NCBI GenBank assembly: GCA_030549495.1
Contig: JAUIRK010000897.1
Location: 78,501 to 142,500 of the forward strand
Origin: Nectonema munidae
Lineage: Eukaryota; Nematomorpha; Nectonematoida; Nectonematidae
DNA length: 64,000 bases
Direction of reading: 5' to 3'
Made by a program: the position numbers and the translations under genes. This document shows, piece after piece, positions 1 through 10,400 of the stretch (position 1 is its first letter; every line of letters starts with the position of its first letter). Under the pieces are notes generated by a model that saw only the letters and a program-made list of their open reading frames with translations, made no database searches and was not told the origin of the DNA.

Positions 1-1865
1 GACAAAAAGAGTTTGATTGTGAAGTGTTTAATAAGGTTGATTAGTTTTTCAGCTAAGGTTAGTATGGATGGAGAGATTTTTCTATCAAGTTAAAAATCTT
101 TTATTGTGTTCTCTGAATCTGTTTGAAAGTTATATAATTGTAATTTGATTTGAAGAAAATAAGGTTGGCTATGATGTAGTTACATGCTTTTAGGAATGCT
201 AAAATTATGCTTATTAGATTTTGATCCGTCGGTGAAAACTTAAAGATCGTGTTGTGCGTTGGAGATGCGCTGATGAGCAATTGAATTTAATGCGATAATT
301 TTGTGGTGGCAAATGTTAGTCGTATGTAGAGTCATTTGCGGTTATGAGCCATTTGAGGCATATACTGTTCGATGAGAGAGTTTTAAAAGGCAAGCGATTG
401 AGAAATGTCGGCTGAGTAGAAGTTTGTAAAGTTGTGTCCAGTAGGTTTTGTGTAAAAGGTCTTTAGGTATTTTTTAATAATATTTTTCTTGACATATAGA
501 TGTAATGGCAAGGTGTGAGAGAAAAACTCAAGTTTTGATAATGAGATTATGTGGAATGTATTGGTGATGATGAGGAGACAGAGGCGATGCATATTTTTTA
601 GATAAAATGGAGAACTTCCCCAAGCTATAGAGCCATTTGAATTGATTGAGGTGTATAGTAATTTGCTAATTTTTGGATGGAGAACCCTTTTATATGAGAT
701 TGCTTTTTAACTGAATAAAGTGATGTTGACAGTTTAGTGTGAAAATTTTGAAGGGAGTTATTAATTTTAGATTTGATTGAAGTGTGATGTCAAAGTATTT
801 TATATGACGTTCGAGGGTAAGTTGTAAAAATGTGTTCAGTTTTAGTGGTAGTGTAATAGTTCTTTTCCATGTGAAGTATATGAGTTTGAGTTTATCCATG
901 TTAAAAGAGATTTTATACATGTTGGCCTTTTGATTAATTTGCGTAATCGTGTTCAGGGTGTCTTTAATGTTGTTTGATTGAAGTGTGTCTGAGAAAATGA
1001 ATAAAATGGCATCAGAGTAGCATTGAGAGAAGTTAGACTTAGAGTTTATGAAGTGAAGGATTGGGTTTATGAGAACTAACAAAATAACGTTTAATAGATT
1101 GCTACATTGTGGGGTAGAGATGGTTAATGTTTCGAAGTATTTTAACTTATTATGTAATAGAATAAGAATACGATCCTGGAGGTAATTGGAAATAAATTTG
1201 ATGATATATGTAGGGTAGTTGTTATCAATAAGTCTGTTGATGGTTGTAGGGTGTCATGCTGAGTTAAATGCGTTTGAAGGTTTAGGAAGATCATTGTCGC
1301 GGTATGCTGTTTTTTTTAGTTTTTGTTCTATATAAAGGATGATGTAAGTCAGAGCCAATTCCGTGTCCCTTGATAAATATGCAGATTGGTTAGCGTGTAT
1401 TAAGTTATGCTTGAGTATGTAGTGAATCATTCATTTTCTTAGAATTTTTTAAATAATTCTACATAGTGTTGGTAATAAGGAGATAGGTCTCCAATTTATT
1501 AATCTCACTATGATCTCAGGTTTAGGAATGAGATTAGTTTGCTTATTTTTCAAATAGACGGGAAGTAGCTTATATTGATGCAAGCGTTGTAGATATTAAG
1601 AAGGCAGGAGTGTAAAATGTGATCGACTTTCTTTATATGTTTAATGCGGTCAAGGCTGTTGGAAGAAGTGTTTCGCATGGAGAATATAGTTTTGTTCAGT
1701 TCTTTGGTTGTGATTTTGGGAAAGGAGTATATAATATTGTTTGAAAGGTAAGTATTTGATTTCATTTTTAAGAGCGTATGATCAATGTTTTCAATATTGA
1801 TGTTTTCTGCATGGAATATTGTATTGAGGGGTGGATGATTGATATGAGTGCAAGTGTGATTGTTA
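1..1865 (-). pseudogene. Non-LTR retrotransposon (LINE, jockey-like) reverse transcriptase, decayed
   Basis: Read on the minus strand, several frames in order match a LINE polymerase. Around 1765-1550 is the start of the RT palm region, with the SSNSLDRI segment (family pattern S-P-G-D-x-I) and a later YNACI..FP segment. At 1082-690 is the box where YADD is expected; here it reads YSDAILF, so the second catalytic aspartate is replaced by alanine. The same frame continues with the FNMDKLKLIYF segment (usual pattern FN..KT..M.F) and RHIKYFDITL (usual KYLGI). At 592-383 lies a less conserved C-terminal piece. Frameshifts separate the parts, and the 3' end continues beyond base 1. The match rests on motif order, not on a database search. 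Confidence 0.75.
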
Positions 1866-1869
1866 GATC

Positions 1870-2000
1870 AATTTATTAATTAAAATTTAAAACATCTAAA
1901 TAAATTAATGTTTTAAAATAATTTATTTAATATTATAAATATAAATTATTAGAATATTAATATTATATAATTATTATAAATTATAATAATTTATTATTTA
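1870..2000. other. AT-only spacer
   Basis: Almost pure A/T sequence of repeated TTTAAT, TTATTA and TATAAT words between the LINE fragment and the SINE-like repeat. No gene is visible. Confidence 0.6.
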
Positions 2001-2002
2001 AA

Positions 2003-2115
2003 TCACCATCTCGACCCAGATGGTCTGGGTTCGAACCCCAACGTGAATATCCCTACTAATCTGCCCAGTTATGGAAGGTTATTCTTCCCTTGGGTGCGTA
2101 CCGACAACTAAAAAA
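2003..2115 (+). repeat. tRNA-derived SINE-like sequence
   Basis: The sequence contains GGTTCGAACCCC at about 2029-2040, a good RNA polymerase III B box, inside a patch that is GC-richer than its AT-only flanks. It ends in CTTGGGTGCGTACCGACAAC followed by A-rich sequence. It does not fold as a complete tRNA, so a SINE is more likely than a tRNA gene. No second copy was recognised in the window. Confidence 0.5.
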
Positions 2116-2119
2116 ACAT

Positions 2120-3029
2120 ATTTATTTATAATAAAATTTATTTAGTTTTAAATCATATATAAACTTAAAAAAATATATTTTACATTTGACTTAATATTGA
2201 AAAAAAACAATGAAAGATAAAAATGTTTGTTTTTTATCTTTTACTTAGAGCCTATTTATTTTTATTTTGGTTCTTTTTTGTTCAGAAACAATTTTTGAAA
2301 AGAGTTTGGGTAAAAAGTCACACCGTATATTTATATATATAGAAAGGATATACTCATAATTTCGTAATGATATTTATTATTATAAACTCTATAGATTTTC
2401 TTAAAATTGAGAAAACAGAACTTTTAAGTCTTTAATTGACAATATATTCTACAAGAACTAGTTCATCCTCTGATAGTTGAATTTTTTAAAAGCAAGATAG
2501 TAACTGAATTTACTTCGTTTAACAATACTTAGGATTGTTGAAGCATTAACCTGAATATCTTTTGTTTACATTTTTCTAACTTTATTTTTGCTGAACGATG
2601 AGTATTCACAATTATGATTTTTATATTCTCTTTAAAATTCTAATTCTCCAAAACAGTAATACTTTTTGAATTTTAGCAAATAAAATGAGATTATTTTTTT
2701 TATTGACTACTGTATTTCCTCATTTGTTTATATCTTTTTATTATTCTGAAAAAATTTCCTGTAAACCAGCTTAATGGCTTATGTATGGATGACGCTTTAA
2801 ACAATCATATTTTTCTTTATCTTATATTCTATCCTTCTAGATATCTAATATTCAAAGCCTTCTTTATATTTTTAATTTTCTGTAACTTTTTATTACAGTT
2901 TATAAAATGGCTTTTCTAAAAAATAATTTTGTTTTTCTTTATTATTATTCACAATTGTTAAGGTTTATCCTTTATAAAAATAAACATTTACAAGTATTGT
3001 AAAAAAAATTGTTATTTTTTATCATATAA
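2120..3029. other. Non-coding stretch upstream of SENP8
   Basis: AT-rich, low-complexity sequence with no coding pattern, terminal repeats or recognisable transposon. It presumably contains the SENP8 promoter, but no specific element can be picked out with confidence. Confidence 0.5.
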
Positions 3030-3044
3030 TTGTATTTTTTAATA

Positions 3045-3707
3045 ATGAATAGAGATATTTGTTTGAACTTTTATAATTCGTGCATAAGATTTAGTGATTT
3101 AGAATTACTGAGAGGAGATAATTGGCTAAATGATATTATTATAGGTTTTATATATGAGTTTTATGAACACAAACAATTTCTACTTATATCAGACCAAGTT
3201 TATTTTATGCCTCCTTCTGTTGTGCAATGTGTTAAACTATTTCCTCTTAATGAAATCGAAACTATCCTTTGTCAAAAGTTGATTCTTAGTAAAGATTTAA
3301 TTTTTTGCGCTTTAAATGATGGCATTTCTTCTTCTGGTACTCATTGGAGTTTGATTGTTTTTATACGCAAGGCTTCATGTTTCTATCACTTTGATTCAAT
3401 GCCTGGAACCAATTTAATTATTGCAAGACATTTTGGAAATAAATTAGGGCCATTTTTTGCTCCTGGTTCAAATATTAAAGTATTTGAATATGAAAAAATG
3501 CCACAACAATGCAATGGTTATGATTGTGGTGTTTATTGCTTACTCGCAACTGAAATCCTATGTGAACAATTTGCAGCACAAAATTTAAATTTTATAGATT
3601 CTATTCCACTTTATGTAGACAAAGAACTGGTAAAAAATAAGCGAAAAGAGATTTATAATTTAATCCTTACACTTATGGAAAAAGAAATAACAAATTGTAA
3701 CAGATGA
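3045..3707 (+). CDS. SENP8: SENP8-like NEDD8-specific cysteine protease (NEDP1/DEN1), C48 family
   Basis: Predicted 220-residue single-exon protein. In its family it removes NEDD8 from cullins and other targets and processes the NEDD8 precursor. The Ulp1/C48 catalytic set is complete: His100 (GTHWSL), Asp117 (FYHFDSM), Gln155 (MPQQ, oxyanion hole) and Cys161 (NGYDCGVY). The early NWLND box (residues 26-30) and IIGF that follow are typical of the family. Length matches known SENP8 proteins (about 212 residues). The ATG at 3045 is chosen because the frame can be extended only to a TTG at 3030. A poly(A) signal lies 25 bases after the stop. It is convergent with the spliced minus-strand gene. 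It appears intact, in contrast to nearly every other reading frame here. Confidence 0.92.
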   Translation: MNRDICLNFYNSCIRFSDLELLRGDNWLNDIIIGFIYEFYEHKQFLLISDQVYFMPPSVVQCVKLFPLNEIETILCQKLILSKDLIFCALNDGISSSGTHWSLIVFIRKASCFYHFDSMPGTNLIIARHFGNKLGPFFAPGSNIKVFEYEKMPQQCNGYDCGVYCLLATEILCEQFAAQNLNFIDSIPLYVDKELVKNKRKEIYNLILTLMEKEITNCNR

Positions 3708-3731
3708 ATTAATGTTAAACATTTGTTTTGA

Positions 3732-3737
3732 AATAAA
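3732..3737 (+). terminator. AATAAA poly(A) signal of SENP8
   Basis: AATAAA 25 bases after the SENP8 stop codon, in an A/T-rich 3' region shared with the convergent gene. Confidence 0.6.
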
Positions 3738-3758
3738 AATTTTAATTTTTAGAATATA

Positions 3759-3764
3759 TTTATT
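3759..3764 (-). terminator. AATAAA poly(A) signal of the convergent spliced gene
   Basis: TTTATT on the plus strand reads AATAAA on the minus strand, about 56 bases past the stop at 3820. The two convergent poly(A) signals lie only about 20 bases apart, so the two 3' UTRs probably overlap. Confidence 0.55.
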
Positions 3765-3819
3765 ATGATGTTGAAGCAATTACGTTTCAAAATACTCAAA
3801 TTAAAATAACTGAGTTGTT

Positions 3820-4413
3820 TCAGGGCTTGTTACTTTTACCATGGCGCGAGTTAGATTTTGAAGTTTGTTGATTGACGGGATAACGATGGTGGTGTTGTTT
3901 TATTTCTGAACTTCTCTGTGTGCGATTCCTTCGTTCTCTGATTGTGGTCTTCAATGGTCTTCTTGAATGATGATCTTGCTGATGGCGATAATTATCGTGC
4001 TTTCTTTTTTTGTACCATAAAACATTACTTGACTCAGGAGAATTGCTTTTAGTATCAGTTTTTAAATGATCTCGTTTATTAGGAGGGGTTGGCCAAATAT
4101 TTACATCTTCGTCATCACCAATGCCAATCTCGTAATTGTCATAATCATCTCCATTATATTTATTACGCTTTTCCTTTCTATCTTTCGAGTTCCTTGTGTT
4201 TGTAGAAGGATTTACGGCAACGATTTTTGACTGAATGTGACGCGAAGTTGGTTGCTTCGACTTTTTGCGAAGATGGGTATCAGTGTTATCTTTAATTCTA
4301 TAAATATTTTCATTATCTTTTTCAGTTCGTAGATAAACATCATTTCTCTCTTTGATTTCACCTTCGCTCGTATCTGTTTCATAATTTAGCGTAGCTAAAT
4401 CTTTTTGTAATTT
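3820..4413 (-). CDS. Exon 6 (last) of the 43-kb spliced gene
   Basis: 594 bp, 197 codons plus a TGA at 3822-3820. It has no in-frame ATG near its start, so simple ORF calling overlooks it. It starts KLQKDLATL, continuing the coil from exon 5 (FMKEYE), followed by TSEGEIKERND. The tail is Lys/Arg/Asp-rich with NIWPTPPNK and a His/Arg/Gln-rich C-terminus. An AATAAA lies about 56 bases downstream on the minus strand. Confidence 0.8.
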   Translation of the reverse strand, partial: KLQKDLATLNYETDTSEGEIKERNDVYLRTEKDNENIYRIKDNTDTHLRKKSKQPTSRHIQSKIVAVNPSTNTRNSKDRKEKRNKYNGDDYDNYEIGIGDDEDVNIWPTPPNKRDHLKTDTKSNSPESSNVLWYKKRKHDNYRHQQDHHSRRPLKTTIRERRNRTQRSSEIKQHHHRYPVNQQTSKSNSRHGKSNKP

Positions 4414-7400
4414 CTAAAATAAATGTTTTTTTAAATATAAAAGGTATATAAATATAAGTGAAACTTAAAATTTACTTTAATTTACTTCTAAATAAACAAG
4501 ATACCCTTTTCTATTAAATGAAACTATTAAAAAATGTATCGCTTAAAAATACAGCAGATTTTATAAAAAAAATATATACTATTTTTTCAATTAGTTTTGA
4601 TCATTTGTATAAATTATATAATACTGAAATATAGCCATTTTATTAATATTTGTCATATTTTATTATTCTTTTTTGTTTTACAATTTATAATCATTTTTAA
4701 TATTTTTTAGTTTCTCCAAAATGAATATATATTTATTGTCAAAAATAAATTTAAAAATAACAAAAATATAACACGACCATACTTTATTTATAAATCATAT
4801 TGCCTTTCAACGTTTGAAAGATTATGTAAATGATTTAATAATTTGATTTATGAGTTGGGTTTTATGAAAAATCTAGTTTACAATAAAATGAAAACATTTT
4901 CGACCAATTAAGTAATTTACCCTCCTCATAATATTAACCTATTTGCCCCTAATAAAGAAACGCATAAGGAAAATTATTTTTCAATTGTTTTCATCATCTT
5001 ACAACCTTTTCAATACGTCAGTTTTATTGTTGAGAAATACAAAAAATATCTAAATGTTCTCAAATCAAAATTCTTTTGCCCGCATATTTTTTTATGTGAA
5101 TAACCGCGCAGTACTCTAATACAGACACATACATAGAAGTCAGTGCTAGTTAAAATTCCCAAGCCAGGGTGTCGAAAAGCTCTATAACAAGATTTTAAAA
5201 TCCTTTATTTCTTTCATTAGTATAAGATAATGAAATGTCCTAAGCAAGCGTGCTCCTAGAGGAGGGGGAAAAACCAAAATTTTTAACTTCTATTTAAAAA
5301 GACTTTAAGATTTATAAAAATATTTATTTTCATATTTGAATTAAGGCCTTTTACTAATAGCAAAAAAACTATTATTTTTTGCCACCTCATTCAAAAATTT
5401 CTGATTTAATTTTTTTCTGAATAATTTAGTTGGCAGTAGTAGAGTTAGGATTACAATCAGAATCACTAAAATTCACATAATCTCAGTAATTGTAGCGCTG
5501 AAAGCTTCCCTGGTATACATTAGGAGAACGAGCTTCATGAAAAACTAAACTGAGCCTCACAGTACCTTCCCTATCCAGGCAACGCACTAGATGATATTCA
5601 TACTCCGAAAGATATTCTACTCCGATTAGATGACTTCCTACCCGAGGAACTACCAGTAGAGAAGGATTTTTCATTCCCACAACCAAAAGTCAACGACAAA
5701 CAATTACATGCATATTTCAGCGAATCATGCATCTGCACAGATGATGATCACGTAAGCTACTGGAAAGTAAAGCAATCCATCTTTCTACAGCAGCTTTAAT
5801 GGATCGAATGATTTAACCAAGACCAATGTTCCCAAAGGGAACGCAGTCGAATTCTTACTTTAAATGCAAGTAAATAGGAATTATTAAAGTCGTCTACTTT
5901 GTTCGGTCCTAAATGGGTTAATATTCAAATTATCAAACTGCAATATACTCTGTAAGTATATTTTTTAAAGTTTTTATATTTTGTAAAGTTGGTTGTAAAA
6001 TGAAAATGTAAATTAATTCTCATAATGGCACACCCTAACTCAAAGATCACATCAACTACATGTTTACACTCTGTAATTTTAAAAACTTATTGATCCAGCT
6101 CCTCTTTAAAAAAAAAATAATGACCCCGGGCTCTAGCTTCCAAAATTCTTCAAAACTAAGCACTACTATTGTCTTCACGGTTTTTGATATAAAGTATAGA
6201 AATTATTGGGATTGTTTTCTCCCAAAATATTAAATTATGACACGATATAGCATTATAATGAAAAATAAATAACAAGTTTATTATATACTCGTACATTGGC
6301 CTTATCCAGAGGGATACAACAGTTGATATCTTGTAGAATTTTTCAAATTTTGTTCAATAAAAATTTGATTTCAACTAAAAATATAATATGGTGAGGATTG
6401 TCAGCACATGGTTCAGAAATAAAAATATTTGCTGAGTAGTTTAGTAAAATATTTTTTGCCTGATCATATAACAAAAAAAGTGATATTTTTAGTTCAAAAT
6501 TTTTACAAAAGAAATAAATTACTTCATATTCCTTCATGAAATCTTTGCTTAGAGATGGACTTTTTGATCTCTGTCGTTTTTTACTTTGTTCCTGATTGTT
6601 GACTTCTTGCTTTTCACTTTCACTAAAACATTTCTCGCCTAACTCATCCTCCTCCAATAATTTCGCTTTTTTTTCATCAACTTCCTCTTCTTCTGCAGCT
6701 GAGTTTGAGGTATCCCTGGATTCTGTAGAAGATGTCTCATTCCTTTTCTTTAATACCTCTTGATCCACATAGTCATCAGGATCATCTTGTATTTTTGACT
6801 CAATTTTTTTATCTATAATAAAACACAAAGCATTAAAGAAACAACTACTTAGCAAAAAAAGCTGAAAATAGAGAAACCTCATGGATTCTATGTAGTGATT
6901 ATTTACCTATGTTTAATATGAGACAGAAATATTTGGTCCGAAAATATAGTAAGTATAGTTTCAGATCAGGGTTTTACAAAGTAGTTTCCATTGAGTGGTT
7001 GCGCCTTAATTTGTTATTGTTTTTATACTATATTTATTTTTTTGGTAACCCTTTAACTATGTTGCTTTTGTGAACCTTATGAAAGAAGAAAATTAGATAC
7101 AATGACAAAACACACACAATAGAAAGATGGCAAAAAATGATAGTCGTGACTGTATTCTTTTCTAGGGAAAGTAGGAGACTGAATTTACCCGACATTTTTA
7201 AAAGTAGGGATTCCTAGCCTATACTTCCTATTGTTTTTTGCATGCTTATAAGGGACATCTTAACCCTATTAGCGCTGGGAGGCGTTTTACTAAAAAATTA
7301 AAAGTACAAAATTGGTTGAATTATATCCCTTCAAATTTCGTGACTTTTCCTAAAATCGCTAGTTGCATCTTTTGATACCATTTTAATGGTAGTTGAATGA

Positions 7401-10400
7401 CCATCTCATGTCAAAAACTGTCAATCAAAATTAAAACTTTTCAACAAAATTTTGACATTAATTGTAGTTACCCTTATAACTTGGGTCTATATTATATACT
7501 ACCTTGAAGATTTATAATTATATACAGTTTTGAACGTATAACACTTTATATATCTAATTTTTTTTCACTAATCAGGGCTACTTTTTACAAAATGTCAATG
7601 AAAATTTGTATTGATTAGAAATATATCTAATAAAATATTCCTTCAAATTTTACATAAAATATATGTTTTTATACTAAATGAACCATTCTAGTTTTATTTC
7701 TGAAATCAGTTTTTGCATTTAGAGGTTTTAAAATGTCTTAAAGTGTCAATCAAATGTTTGATTCACGTCTAATGTCTACTGAAATATTATTGAAATTTAA
7801 ATAAAATATCTGTTTTTATACCAAATGGAAAATGTTGGTTTCCTGAATTCCTCTCTCATCCAGTTCAGTCTGAATTTGGAGTGAAAACTAACAATGAGTT
7901 GTAAGAAATTACGCCATTTTCTCATTATTTCAATCAGCTCTCATCTTTGAAGCAATGCAGAAGTACAAAGATATGCCAGTATTTGGTTTCAAACCGATGA
8001 TATATAATAAATAATCTCGTCATGCATTCATAAAATAAACCGTGTAATATAACTTATTACTTTACACATGCGAAAAAGTAACCATCTCTTCATTATATCT
8101 CGTTGACGTTTGAGACACAACTTTATCAAGACAGTTTGGGGTGAATATATAAAATAAAGAAAGTAAAAATATTTACAAATAGCTATAACTTTTCTTGAAG
8201 GGTATCAGTAAACTTACGGTACATTCTTATAACAAAACTTGATTTGCGAAAGGATTATTTGTTTCTTATGACTATATATTATTTGATATATAAGAAAAAT
8301 TTGTATGAAAAAGTTTGCTAGTAAATTTTGTATAAAAAGCGAATCATAGAACAATTTTATAGACTTTTTTATAAAGAAAAAAAACTTGTTTATTCCTATG
8401 GAAATTCATTGATTCGTTTCCAAAAAAATCTGAGAAGAAAAGTCGAAAAATTTGAAAATGGCCTTCCAAGGCCCTATACGGCAATTGAAGGCAGTAAAAA
8501 TTTTGCGGCCATGTGAGGATCAGAATCCTTTGAAAGAGAAAAAAATCTGTTAAAAATAAATCTTTAAAAGTTTTTCCAAACATTGAAGAAAATAAAAAAA
8601 TAGTTATCAAGAAATGATCATCATAGAATACATACTGTAAAGTATAGAAGAAATGACGTAGAGACTTCCAGACGATAACAAATTTGTAGCCAAAACGATG
8701 GCGGTCCTATGGAGATACCTAATTTACTGTCAAATAAAATATATTTCACAGACACGTTTATATATTTGACATTGATTATTTTTTGACAGGTTTTATTGAT
8801 CCCTTTCAATTCTACATACTTGAAAATAGATATATATGTATAAAACCTTTTTTTAAGAAAAAATATTTTAATTTTGACATGGGCTGTCATATTTAAATTA
8901 TTTTTTGTCAGGTTTGACTGATTTTCATAAAAAAAGGAATATCACCAGTAAACATAGCGTAATTGAAAATGGATATATGTGTAAATAACATTATATAATT
9001 ATTTGGATAAGGGTTTCTTTTTGAGATAAATAATTTTTTACAGGTTTGAATACTTGGAAATCGGTATATATGTGTAAATAACTTTATATAATTATTTAGA
9101 AGTTTGTTTTGAGATGAACTGTCAAATATAAATCAATTTTTTGACAGATTAGTTTAATTTTGATCAAAAATCGACATTACCACTGAATTATATATATATA
9201 TTACTGAATATATAGTTGAAATATATTTGTAACATTAAAAATATTTATAAAAACTTATTAATATCTGACTTTACCACTTAATCATCACTAGGGCGAATAA
9301 AGTCAATAAATAAAAATATTACACAAAAAGCGTTTCACTAAGGTTTTTAAAGTTTTTGACTACAAAAAAGCAAAAAAAATTTTTTTAAGGTCAATAAAGT
9401 CAATTTTTTTTGTAAAAGTCAATTTTTTAAATTTTTGTGTAGGAAAGATAAACATTGTAGAACAAAAGAAATGTAATGAAAAAAACTAATTTACTAAGAA
9501 AAAGTGTTTTAAAATTTTTTCAATCGATTTCATTCTATCTTTTTTGTTATGTCAGTATCATCGGTCCCACTAAAATGAGTAAATAATTTTATCCTATCTA
9601 TTAACGTTGTAATGGCGGAAAATGGAGAATTGAGTAAATTATTTGAAAAAAATGGCAGATTTTTCAGTATGTTCCACTAATCAAAAACGAAAGTATTTAG
9701 AAACAGGAGACAAAATATTTTCAAAAAAAATTGTTAAATGCTTCTTAGAAGCAAATATTCCATTGCACAAACTTTCGCATCCTTCAATAAAAAGTCTTTT
9801 TATGGACCTTGGGCACTCACCCCCTTCTGTTTCTACCAGCCGCAGCATAGTTTCTGATCTATCTTTTGAACTAATGAATAAAATAAAAGACAAAATTGAA
9901 AATAAGGAAGTTTTTCTTATTGTCGATGAAAGCATTGTTAAGGATATAAGTTATGTTGATGTTTTAATTGGCATTGCTGATGAACCTGGGAAATCTTGGC
10001 TAGTTACTTGTAGACCATTGGATGAAAATATTAATTCCAAAAAATTGTTTGAAATTGTAGATGATATCTTGAAAAATTTTCAAGTATCAAAAAATCATTT
10101 TCTCCTACTTCTGACAGATGCTGCGAGCTACAATATCGTGACGGGTGATGTACTGAAACACATTTACCCTAATCTTTTTCACGTCACATGCACCGCCCAT
10201 CTACTACACAATTGCGCAATGCGAGTCAAATCTTTTTTTAAGGAAGTTGACGAGCTAATAAGCACTCTGAAAATGGCAACGATTAAAAATAAAAGCAGAA
10301 GAGCTCTTTTCAAAACAATAGGATATCCTCCAGCGCCAATAGTAACCAGATGGGCAAATTGGCTTAATGCAGCTGATTATTACTGCAACAACTTACCTCT

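Noticed and set aside
2003-2115. tRNA gene
   Set aside because: A B box is present, but there is no paired acceptor stem or plausible cloverleaf; SINE-like.
3030-3044. Longer SENP8 start at 3030
   Set aside because: The codon is TTG, not ATG; the first ATG in frame is at 3045 and family length fits it.
6813-6882. Signal-peptide-like hydrophobic start (MRFLYFQLFLLSSCFF) on the minus strand
   Set aside because: It lies upstream of a good splice acceptor and is intron sequence preceding exon 5.
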